Below, in pieces: positions 8,565 to 15,673 of a DNA stretch of 43,451 nt. Source of the DNA: Streptomyces mesophilus. Lineage in GTDB: Bacteria > Actinomycetota > Actinomycetes > Streptomycetales > Streptomycetaceae. Position 1 is the first letter of the stretch, and each line of letters starts with the position of its first letter. Below the pieces are notes generated by a model. That model made no database searches, was not told where the DNA came from, and saw nothing but the letters and a program-made list of their open reading frames with translations. The stretch spans positions 1 to 43,451 of the forward strand of contig NZ_JAAKZW010000038.1 in the NCBI RefSeq assembly GCF_011044995.1. Reading direction: 5' to 3'. The position numbers and the translations under genes are program-made.

Positions 8565-9404
8565 GTGAGCGAGCTCGTCGACGTGTCCGCAGCCGCGTCC
8601 GACCTGGCTCAGCGGCGGTCCGGCGTGACCATCAGGCAGCTGTCGCAGGAGGCGGAGTTCCGGGAAGCCTGCGCCCTGCTCGACCGGGTGTGGCGGCCCC
8701 CGGCGGACAGCCCGCTCATCACCATGGCGCTGCTCAGGGGCTTTGAGCACTCGGGCAGTTACGTGGCCGGCGCGTACGAAGCCCACCGGCTGATCGGCGT
8801 GTGCGTCGGCTTCCTCGCGGAGGCCGGACTGCACTCGCACATCGCCGGCGTCGACGCGCGCGCCCGCGGCCACAACATCGGGTTCGCGCTGAAGGTCCAT
8901 CAGCGGGCCTGGTGCCTCGAACGCTCCCTCACCAAGGTGACCTGGACCTACGACCCGTTGGTCAGCCGCAACGCCTACTTCAACCTGGCCAAGCTGGGCG
9001 CGGTGGCCGAGGAGTATCTGCCGGACTTCTACGGGGTCATGGACGACAGCGTCAACAAGGGCCAGGGATCCGACCGGCTGCTCGTCGGCTGGAACCTCGC
9101 CGACCCCGCCGTCGCCGAGGCCTGCATCCGGCCGCACCGCCAGGCACCCGTCCCCACGGACGCTGCCCCGGGGCTCGACGCGGACGCGGACGGACTGCCC
9201 GTGCGCGGACCGCTCGACGGCCCGTGCGTCAGCGTCCGCATCCCGTCCGACATCGAGACGTTGCGCCGGGAGCGTCCGGCGGCCGCCCAGGCCTGGCGCT
9301 CGGCGTTGCGGGAAACCCTCGGCGGCCTGCTCGCGGACGGTGCGGCCGTCACCGGATTCACCCGCGACGGCCGGTATCTCGTCGAACGGAAGGCGGATCG
9401 ATGA
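8565..9404 (+). CDS. GNAT-superfamily acyltransferase (COG3375-like)
   Basis: Cytoplasmic protein of 279 residues resembling the predicted GNAT acetyltransferases of the COG3375 type. After about 20 residues it has the fold start TIRQLSQEAEFREACALLDRVW. An acyl-CoA-binding region follows around ARGHNIGFALKVHQRAWCLE, then KVTWTYDPLVSRNAYFNLAKLGA. The second half is the extended region typical of this group. I recall members linked to enolase-superfamily N-succinyl-amino-acid racemases acting as succinyl-CoA:D-amino-acid N-succinyltransferases; that role here is inference. The GTG at 8565 follows GGGAGGAGG at ideal spacing; upstream in-frame starts lie inside the previous gene. It is followed by a PucR regulator 58 bases downstream, probably in one operon. 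Confidence 0.8.
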   Translation: MSELVDVSAAASDLAQRRSGVTIRQLSQEAEFREACALLDRVWRPPADSPLITMALLRGFEHSGSYVAGAYEAHRLIGVCVGFLAEAGLHSHIAGVDARARGHNIGFALKVHQRAWCLERSLTKVTWTYDPLVSRNAYFNLAKLGAVAEEYLPDFYGVMDDSVNKGQGSDRLLVGWNLADPAVAEACIRPHRQAPVPTDAAPGLDADADGLPVRGPLDGPCVSVRIPSDIETLRRERPAAAQAWRSALRETLGGLLADGAAVTGFTRDGRYLVERKADR

Positions 9405-9466
9405 AGGCCGCAGCCGCGAGTTTGCCTGTGGGGCCCTCGCCACGAGGCCACCGGGAGCGGCGATGA
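9401..9466 (+). CDS. Possible 21-residue micro-ORF between the GNAT and pucR-type genes
   Basis: An ATG overlaps the GNAT stop (ATGA) and opens a 21-codon frame (MKAAAASLPVGPSPRGHRER, then R) whose TGA in turn overlaps the ATG of the PucR-type gene (ATGA at 9463-9466). This bridges the 58-base gap by two stop-start overlaps, which would allow continuous translational coupling. The codons are GC3-rich, but the peptide is too short to judge. It may only be a reinitiation bridge, or chance. Confidence 0.25.
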   Translation: MKAAAASLPVGPSPRGHRERR

Positions 9467-11064
9467 GCGGGCGAGCCCCGCTCGGCCGCGTCCTCGCGGA
9501 CTTGGGTTCGACCTTCATCGTGTCCACGGTCGGCGAACCGGATCCGGCGCGGCCGGTCGGCGGGGTACTCATCCACGACCCGCACGACGCCCCGGCGCGC
9601 CTGCCGGGGGCGATCGTCCTCGGCGTCGGGATCTACGGCGCGGACGAGGTCGTGGGCCTGGTCGAGTGGGCCGCCGTCCTCGGCGCTGCGGCCGTCATCG
9701 TACGAGCCCCGATCGCCGTGGACGAAGCGGTTCAGGCGGCCGTCGACAAGGCCGCGATCCCGGTGCTCGGTCTGATGGCCGGCGCCTCCTGGGCGCAGGT
9801 CGCGGCTCTCCTGCGGTCGATGCTCTCGGTCGACGAGCTCGTCGGGGAGCCGGCCGAAGAGCCGCTCGCCGGAGACCTGTTCGCGCTGGCCAACGCGATC
9901 TCCGCGCTGCTCGACGGGCCGGTGACGGTCGAGGACCGAGACGGCAGGGTGCTCGCGTTCTCGAGCCGTCAGGACGAGGGCGACGAGGCCAGGATCGCGA
10001 CGATCCTCGACCGTCAGGTCCCGGCGGAGAAGCTGCGGGCCCTGGAGGAGCGGGGTGCGTTCCGGCTGCTCTACCGCAACGACGAGCCGCTGTATCTGGA
10101 AGGGATCGCGGCCAAGCCGCGGGTCGCGATCGCGGTCCGCGCGGGCGGCGAGATCCTCGGCTCCATCTGGGTCGTGGTCAAGCAGCCCCTGACCAGGGAC
10201 CGCGAGCGCGCCCTGAGCGACGCGGCCAAGGTCGCCGCCCTGCATCTGCTGCGCCGCAGGGCGGGCGAGGACGTCGGGCACCGGCTCCGCGCCGACCTGC
10301 TCGCCACGCTCCTCGAAGGCGGCGAAGGCGCTCCCGGAGCCGCTGCCCGGCTCGGTCTGTCCGCCCAGCCCGCCTGCGTACTCGCCCTCGCGGCGACGCA
10401 CACGTCACCGGCCGCCGACCGGGCCGCGGTGACCCACACCTCACCGGCCGCCGACCAGGTCGTGGCGGCCGACCGGATCGCCGGCGCCCTCGCCCTCCAT
10501 CTGAACGCGATCCACCCGAGGACGGCCACCGCCACACTCGGCGGCGTCACCTACGCGGTACTGCCCGCCACTTCGGACGAGGCGGCCCGGCGGGTCGCCG
10601 AGTCCTTCCTGGAGCGGATCGGGGACCGGGCGTCGGCCGTCATCGGCGTCGGCGGTGTCGCGGGCAGACCCGAGGACCTGCGCCGTTCGCGCGCCGAAGC
10701 CGACCAGGCCCTGCGGGTACTGCGCGAGCGGCGACCGGACCTGCGGACCGCCCGCCTCGCCGCGGTCTATGTGGACGCCCTGCTCCTCGAACTGGCCGAC
10801 CGGATCGCCACCGACGGCGGCCCGCCGGACAACCCGATCGTCCGGCTGCGCGTCTACGACGCCGAGCACGGCACGACGCTGACCGAGACGCTCGCGGCCT
10901 GGCTCGACGCGTTCGGCGACGTCATCTCCGCGTCGGCCGCCATGCACGTGCACCCCAACACCTTCCGCTACCGCCTGAAACGGCTCGCCACGGTGTCCGG
11001 TCTCGACCTGTCCACCCCCGAAGCCCGCTTCGAGGCGATGCTTCACCTGCGGCTCGCGCCTTAG
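9463..11064 (+). CDS. PucR-family transcriptional regulator
   Basis: Regulator of 533 residues. The N-terminal part (about 1-130) is a purine-catabolism-regulator-like sensing domain. A GGDEF-like, CdaR/PucR middle region follows, and a C-terminal PucR-type helix-turn-helix at about 470-530 (SAAMHVHPNTFRYRLKRL, with HPNTFRYRLKR as the hallmark). The ATG at 9463 has GGGAG upstream; the longer open frame upstream overlaps the GNAT gene. It contains a 36-base tandem duplication encoding THTSPAAD twice (10396-10419 and 10432-10455). It likely regulates the GNAT operon or the nearby deacylase and transport genes; members sense purines, amino acids or osmolytes. The gene ends 18 bases from the end of the convergent deacylase gene. 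Confidence 0.88.
   Translation: MSGRAPLGRVLADLGSTFIVSTVGEPDPARPVGGVLIHDPHDAPARLPGAIVLGVGIYGADEVVGLVEWAAVLGAAAVIVRAPIAVDEAVQAAVDKAAIPVLGLMAGASWAQVAALLRSMLSVDELVGEPAEEPLAGDLFALANAISALLDGPVTVEDRDGRVLAFSSRQDEGDEARIATILDRQVPAEKLRALEERGAFRLLYRNDEPLYLEGIAAKPRVAIAVRAGGEILGSIWVVVKQPLTRDRERALSDAAKVAALHLLRRRAGEDVGHRLRADLLATLLEGGEGAPGAAARLGLSAQPACVLALAATHTSPAADRAAVTHTSPAADQVVAADRIAGALALHLNAIHPRTATATLGGVTYAVLPATSDEAARRVAESFLERIGDRASAVIGVGGVAGRPEDLRRSRAEADQALRVLRERRPDLRTARLAAVYVDALLLELADRIATDGGPPDNPIVRLRVYDAEHGTTLTETLAAWLDAFGDVISASAAMHVHPNTFRYRLKRLATVSGLDLSTPEARFEAMLHLRLAP
10396..10455 (+). repeat. 36-base-period direct repeat inside the PucR-type gene
   Basis: The octapeptide THTSPAAD is encoded at 10396-10419 and again at 10432-10455, in frame with a 12-codon period. 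The second copy differs at a few silent positions. It lies in the linker between the middle domain repeats and looks like a small tandem duplication that preserved the frame. Confidence 0.75.
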
Positions 11065-11082
11065 TTGTGCTGTCCTGATCCG

Positions 11083-12036
11083 TCACGCCACCTTCCGTTC
11101 GGCGATCGCCGCCAGTTCCGCGCCGCGGCGGACGGTGAGCGCGTGCATGCCGTAGAAGAGCCGCCCGGTGGCCGGGGACACCACCGTGGTGCGGGTGCCG
11201 TCGGCGGGGCTGACGAGGTGGCCGAGCGGAGCGCCGGCTGTCGCTTCGTCACCGGCGGTGAGAGCCGGATACCAGAGTCCGGTCGTTTCGGCGGTGACCG
11301 AGCAGGCCCAGAGCCACTCGCGTACCGGCATCGGCTCGCTGCCGTCGGTAAGGGCCGTGACACCCGCCTTGCCCAGGAGCCTGAGGAGACCGCCGACGAG
11401 ACGGGCGGCGGTGTCCGGGTCGCGGGTGCCGCGGTCGCCGACCTCGACGAGCAGGGCCGGGATGCCGCGACGGGCGGCGGCGGCATGGCTGTTGCCACCC
11501 TCGGCGGTGCGGCCGATGATCACGTCCTCGATGCCGACGGCGTGGGCGAGTTCACGTGTACGGGCGTCCAGCGCGTGGTCTCCGGTCAGGCGGTAGCCGA
11601 CGAAGTCGCGCAGGGTTTCGTCGATGCCGCCGGAGTGCAGATCGACGTAGAGGTCGGCCCCGGCGCCGAGGTGCGCGGTGTGCCAGGCGGCCAGCCGTTC
11701 GGTGGGGCCGCCGGCTGGGTCGCCGGGGAAGACCCGGTTGATGTTCACGCCGTCGAGCGGCGAGACACCGAGGCGTCCGTCGTACACGGCCGGAGGGTTC
11801 GCCACCGGGCAGATGACGACGTCGCCGTGCACCTCCTCGGGCGTCAGCTGCGCCGCGAGACGCGTGGCCGCTTCGATGCCGCAGAACTCGCCGCCGTGCA
11901 TACCGGCCGTGATCACGACCCGCGGTCCGGGACGCACCCCACACACCTGGATGAGGGGCAGTTCGACGGTGAGGCTGCCCAGGTCGACCGGCACGTGGTG
12001 CGCGGTCTTCGTGCCGGGCCCGATGGGCGGGATCAT
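11083..12036 (-). CDS. Succinylglutamate desuccinylase/aspartoacylase-family (M14-like) deacylase, operon B
   Basis: Zinc-dependent amidohydrolase of the AstE/AspA family, 317 residues, cytoplasmic (no signal). Zinc ligands can be placed as H47 and E50 in AGMHGGE and H134 in DLHSGG; NINRVFPG at about 98-105 supplies the substrate arginine, and E199 in LLVEVGD is the likely catalytic glutamate. Members remove an acyl group from an N-acyl amino acid (N-succinylglutamate, N-acetylaspartate, N-acetyl-diaminobutyrate). It is the last gene of operon B; its ATG overlaps the upstream ATPase stop by 4 bases, so it is co-translated with the transporter. A role in processing the imported ligand is inferred. 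It could also work with the GNAT protein encoded at 8565-9404. Confidence 0.87.
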   Translation of the reverse strand: MIPPIGPGTKTAHHVPVDLGSLTVELPLIQVCGVRPGPRVVITAGMHGGEFCGIEAATRLAAQLTPEEVHGDVVICPVANPPAVYDGRLGVSPLDGVNINRVFPGDPAGGPTERLAAWHTAHLGAGADLYVDLHSGGIDETLRDFVGYRLTGDHALDARTRELAHAVGIEDVIIGRTAEGGNSHAAAARRGIPALLVEVGDRGTRDPDTAARLVGGLLRLLGKAGVTALTDGSEPMPVREWLWACSVTAETTGLWYPALTAGDEATAGAPLGHLVSPADGTRTTVVSPATGRLFYGMHALTVRRGAELAAIAERKVA

Positions 12037-12833
12037 CGCATTGCTCCAGTGGTACGAGGCCGGGGGAACGCGCTCGTGAGCAGTTCCCGCGTACGGGGGT
12101 GGACCTCGCCCCGGCCGTACAGGGCGGTGGCCGCGAGCGTCTCCACGATGCGGCCGCCGTCCATGACGGCGACCCGGTGGGCGACATGCCGTACGACGGC
12201 CAGGTCGTGGCAGATGAACAGGTAGGCGAGGCCGAGGCCCTCCTGCAGACCGGTGAGCAGATTGAGGACTCCCGCGCGCACCGACGGGTCCAGGGCCGAC
12301 ACCGGTTCGTCGAGGACGAGCAACCGCGGCTCACTGACCAACGCCCGGGCGATGCCGACGCGTTGGCACTGGCCGCCGGACAGTTCGTGCGGCAGACGGT
12401 CGCCGAGCCGCGGATCGAGCCCGACGGTCTCCAGGAGGTGGGTCACGCGGTCCGGTCCGGTCTTCGGATCCCACCGGCCCTGGACCCGCAGCGGCTCGGC
12501 GATCGCGTCACGGATCCGCAGACGAGGGCTGAGCGAGCCGTAGGGGTCCTGGAAGACCGGCTGGAGCAGCGGCCGCAGCGGGCGGATCGCGCTCTCGTCG
12601 AGCGCGGTCAACTCCCGCCCGTCGAAGTGGACTTCGCCGCCGTCCGGCCGGCGCAGCATCAGGGCGGCCGCGCCGGTGCTGGACTTTCCGGAGCCGGAGG
12701 GGCCGATGAGCGCGAGGGTTTCACCCTCGGCCACGTCGAAGGAGACCCGGTCGACGGCGGTCACGGGCGCCGCGCGCCGGCTGCGGCCGGGGTAGCGGAC
12801 GGTGAGGTCGCGGACGCTCAGGACGGGGTTCAC
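12033..12833 (-). CDS. Opp/Dpp-type ABC transporter ATP-binding protein (DppF-like), operon B
   Basis: Nucleotide-binding subunit of 266 residues. Motifs: Walker A GPSGSGKSS, Q-loop FQDPYGSLSP, signature LSGGQCQRVGIARAL, Walker B LLVLDEPVSALD, H-loop ICHDLAVV. The signature has Cys where most relatives have Arg or Lys (GGQCQR). I start it at the GTG at 12833, which overlaps the upstream ATPase stop (GTGA); an ATG 39 codons further upstream would lie inside that gene and adds residues unrelated to the family. The Cys-rich C-terminal motif seen in the operon A ATPase is missing. Confidence 0.9.
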   Translation of the reverse strand: MNPVLSVRDLTVRYPGRSRRAAPVTAVDRVSFDVAEGETLALIGPSGSGKSSTGAAALMLRRPDGGEVHFDGRELTALDESAIRPLRPLLQPVFQDPYGSLSPRLRIRDAIAEPLRVQGRWDPKTGPDRVTHLLETVGLDPRLGDRLPHELSGGQCQRVGIARALVSEPRLLVLDEPVSALDPSVRAGVLNLLTGLQEGLGLAYLFICHDLAVVRHVAHRVAVMDGGRIVETLAATALYGRGEVHPRTRELLTSAFPRPRTTGAMR

Positions 12834-13849
12834 AGGGTGGTTCCTTCGGTGAACAACTGCTGTGGTGCAGCAGGGAGTTCGCGCCAGTGGTGGCAGGCGA
12901 CCAGGTGGCCGTCCGCCGCCGGTTCGGGGCGCGGAGCCTCGGTGCGGCAATGATCGTCAGCGCGTGGGCAGCGCGGGGCGAACGCACAGCCCTTCAGGTC
13001 GGCGAGCTCGTATGGCGCGGGCGGTGCGCCGCCGATCGCGGGCAGCCGGCGGTCGACGGCCGGGGTGTCCGGGGGCAGGGAGGCCAGCAGGCCCGCGGTG
13101 TACGGGGCGCGGGGCCGGGCGAGTACGTCCGCCACGGGCCCCGCCTCAACGGCCCGGCCCGCGTACAGGACGAGGACCCTGTCGGCGTGGTGCGCCACGA
13201 CCCCCAGATCGTGGGTCACCAGGAGCATCGCCGCACCGCTCGACTCCCGCAGCTCGGCGAGGAGTTCGAGGACCTGCTCCTGGCGGGCGGGGTCGAGTGC
13301 GGTGGTGGGTTCGTCGGCGACCACCAGGTCCGGCTCGTTGATCATCGCCATCGCGAGGACGGCACGCTGGCGCATCCCGCCGGAGAACTCGTGCGGATAC
13401 GCCCGTGCCCGCCGGGCCGCGTCCGCGATGCCGACCTGTTCGAGGGCCGCCACCGCGGCGTCCCGCGCCGCGCGGCGCCCCGTCCCGCTCACCGAGCGCA
13501 CGGCGGCGGCCAGTTGATCGCCGACCGTGTGCACGGGGCTGAGCACGGACAGCGCGTCCTGCGGTACGAAGGCGAGCCGGCGGCCCCACAGCCCGGCGTA
13601 CACGGCACGCGATGCGCCCAGGATCTCGCGGCCGCGGAATTCCACGCTGCCGCTCAGCCGCGCGGTGGGCGGCGCCATTCCGAGCACGGCCCGTGCGGTC
13701 AGTGACTTGCCCGCCCCGGTCTCGCCGACCAGCGCAAGCACCTCTCCTTTGCGTACGTCGAACGAGACGCCCCGGACGGGAGTCAGACGCTCCTCCGGGA
13801 AGGTGACGTGCAGATCGCGTACGGACAACAGGAGTTGACGGTCGGTCAT
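12830..13849 (-). CDS. Opp/Dpp-type ABC transporter ATP-binding protein (DppD-like), operon B
   Basis: Nucleotide-binding subunit of 339 residues. Motifs: Walker A GETGAGKSL, Q-loop FVPQDALSVLSP, signature FSGGMRQRAVLAMAM, Walker B LVVADEPTTALD, H-loop VTHDLGVV. The C-terminus carries the OppD/F cysteine cluster CAFAPRCPRADDHCRTEAP. The start at ATG 13849 overlaps the stop of the fused permease (ATGA); the long upstream extension of this frame is a shadow of the permease gene. Confidence 0.91.
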   Translation of the reverse strand: MTDRQLLLSVRDLHVTFPEERLTPVRGVSFDVRKGEVLALVGETGAGKSLTARAVLGMAPPTARLSGSVEFRGREILGASRAVYAGLWGRRLAFVPQDALSVLSPVHTVGDQLAAAVRSVSGTGRRAARDAAVAALEQVGIADAARRARAYPHEFSGGMRQRAVLAMAMINEPDLVVADEPTTALDPARQEQVLELLAELRESSGAAMLLVTHDLGVVAHHADRVLVLYAGRAVEAGPVADVLARPRAPYTAGLLASLPPDTPAVDRRLPAIGGAPPAPYELADLKGCAFAPRCPRADDHCRTEAPRPEPAADGHLVACHHWRELPAAPQQLFTEGTTL

Positions 13850-15663
13850 GCGCGCTGTCCCTTCGGCGCGTACGAGGTGGTGTGGGAGAGCGACACGGCC
13901 AGACCGGCGAGCAGAGCCAGCGCGAGCGCCGGTGAGAGGGCGGCCCACGGCGCCCGCTCCACGTACGCGCGTGATTCGTCGAGCAGCAGCCCCCACTCGG
14001 GAGCCGGTGGCTGAGCGCCGAGCCCGAGGAAGCCGAGCGAGGCGAGCGCGAGTGCGATGCCGGGCAGGCGCAGCAGCGCGTGCCGGGCCACCGGTCCTGC
14101 CACGGCCGGCAGTACGTGCCGGGTCAGCACCCAGCGCGGGGAGGCGCCGATCGCCCGCTGCGCGGTGAGGAACCCGGCCGAACGGGTCTCCTGCACGAGA
14201 GCCGCGGCGTGCGCGGCCAGCGGCGGCCAGGAGATCAGCGCGACGGCCACCGAGGCCCCGGCCGTGCCCGGGCCGAGCGCCGCCGCGACGAGGATGCCCA
14301 CGATGACCGGCGGCAGCGCGTTGGCGACATCGGCGATCCCCGAGGACAGCGACGGCAGGAAGCCGATCGCGACCGCGATCAGATAACTGATGAGACAGAC
14401 CGCGAGCGCCACGCCGACCGTCGCGGCGGCGCCGTGGCCGAGCCGCGCCAGCACATCCCGGCCGAGACCGTCGGTGCCGAGAGGGTGGTGCCACGAGGGG
14501 GCGGAGAGCCGGGCCGAGACATCGACGGCGTACGGCTCACGCACCAGCCCCCACCCGATGACCGCGAGCAGCACCGCCGCGAGCACCGAGGGAACGGCCC
14601 TCTGCGCCGGGCCCGTCGAGCGCCGGGGCGCGGCCGGCAGCGCGAGAGCCGCATCCCTGAGGCCGGGGCCGAGCAGCCATCCGCGAACGAGGTGAGCGAG
14701 CACACCCGCCACCAGTCCCAGCATGAGCAGGGCAAGCACCGCACCCTGCAGCAGCGGCAGATCCTGCGCCTTGGCGGCGCCGAGCGCGGTGCGGCCGATG
14801 CCAGGGATCGCGAACACGGCCTCCACCGCGACCGCGCCCCCGGTCAGCCCGACCGCGACCAGACCGAACTGCGGCACGATCGCGGGCACCGCCCGGCGCA
14901 GCGAGGCCAGCGCGATCCGGGACGCCGAGACACCCGAGGCACGCCACAGGTCGGCCCAGCGCTCCGCGTACACCCCGGGCAGCGCGTCGTCGACCAGGCG
15001 GCCGAGCAGCCCTCCGGCGGGCACCCCCATGGCGAGCGCGGGCAGCACCATCGAGGCCGGCCCCTGCCAGCCGGAGGTCGGGAGCAACCCCAGCCAGACA
15101 CCGGCCGCGATCAACAGCACGGTCGCCAGCAGGAATTCGGGTACGGAGGCGAGCATGGCGGCCGTCGCCCCCGGGGAGCCCGACGCGCGCAGTGTGCCCC
15201 GCGCACCCCGTACCACCGTCCGCGAGCACAGCGCGACCGCGACCAGCAGGGCCACGACGAGCGAGGCGCCCATCAGGGCAAGCGACACCGTGAGCCCGGA
15301 CAGCACGGACGGCAGCACATCCGACCCCGACACCCAGGACCGGCCGAGGTCGCCGCGCAGCAGCCCGCCGGCCCAGCGGCCCAGCAAGGCCAGGGGCCCG
15401 GCATCCAGGCCGAGGTCCTCGCGGATCGCCGTCAACGCCTCGGCGGTCGCCTCCTGCTCGGCGGACCGGGCACGCAGCACACTGAGCGCCGCGTCCCGGC
15501 CGGACAGCCAGGGCAGGAGCCCGATGAGCGCGAGGACGACGGCAAGTCCTGCGACGCGAGCGAGGGCCACTCGCATGCCGGCCTTACGAGCCGCCGCCCT
15601 CATTCCGGCCGTGCGGGCCGACGCCGCCCGCGTGCCGGCCCCACGAGCGAGTGCCGCTCTCAT
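13846..15663 (-). CDS. Fused DppB-DppC two-domain permease, operon B
   Basis: A single 605-residue protein holding both membrane subunits of a peptide/nickel-type importer. The N-terminal half (about 35-330) is DppB-like, with the first membrane segment VVLALIGLLPWLSG, a periplasmic loop ending LLRGDLGRSWVSG, and IPGIGRTALGAAKAQDLPLLQG. The C-terminal half (about 360-600) is DppC-like, with the hallmark HPLGTDGLGRDVLARL near 393-408 and SLGFLGLGAQPPAPEWG near the end. They are separate genes in operons A and C. The start at ATG 15663, 10 bases after the binding-protein stop, has GAGGG seven bases upstream. Residues 1-39 are four degenerate decapeptide repeats (MRAALARGAG type), so a later start at 15603 or 15576 is possible. 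The ATPase gene overlaps its stop. Confidence 0.9.
   Translation of the reverse strand: MRAALARGAGTRAASARTAGMRAAARKAGMRVALARVAGLAVVLALIGLLPWLSGRDAALSVLRARSAEQEATAEALTAIREDLGLDAGPLALLGRWAGGLLRGDLGRSWVSGSDVLPSVLSGLTVSLALMGASLVVALLVAVALCSRTVVRGARGTLRASGSPGATAAMLASVPEFLLATVLLIAAGVWLGLLPTSGWQGPASMVLPALAMGVPAGGLLGRLVDDALPGVYAERWADLWRASGVSASRIALASLRRAVPAIVPQFGLVAVGLTGGAVAVEAVFAIPGIGRTALGAAKAQDLPLLQGAVLALLMLGLVAGVLAHLVRGWLLGPGLRDAALALPAAPRRSTGPAQRAVPSVLAAVLLAVIGWGLVREPYAVDVSARLSAPSWHHPLGTDGLGRDVLARLGHGAAATVGVALAVCLISYLIAVAIGFLPSLSSGIADVANALPPVIVGILVAAALGPGTAGASVAVALISWPPLAAHAAALVQETRSAGFLTAQRAIGASPRWVLTRHVLPAVAGPVARHALLRLPGIALALASLGFLGLGAQPPAPEWGLLLDESRAYVERAPWAALSPALALALLAGLAVSLSHTTSYAPKGQRA
15546..15663 (-). 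repeat. Degenerate 30-base tandem repeats at the 5' end of the fused permease gene
   Basis: Four successive units of about 30 bases (one of 27) encode MRAALARGAG, TRAASARTAG, MRAAARKAG and MRVALARVAG. The shared DNA core is of the CGxGCCGGCxxxACGAGC kind on the plus strand. The repeats give a positively charged Ala/Arg N-terminal tail before the first membrane segment. Confidence 0.7.
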
Positions 15664-15673
15664 GCCGGAGCCC

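Noticed and set aside
12834..12950. Longer start for the operon B DppF-like ATPase
   Set aside because: The added 39 residues overlap the upstream ATPase gene and do not resemble the family; the GTG at 12833 gives the usual GTGA overlap.
13846..15663. Fused permease as a frameshift or assembly artefact
   Set aside because: The frame runs uninterrupted with coding bias across the linker, and the flanking 4-bp overlap and ribosome binding site look intact; a sequencing check is still named in the finding.
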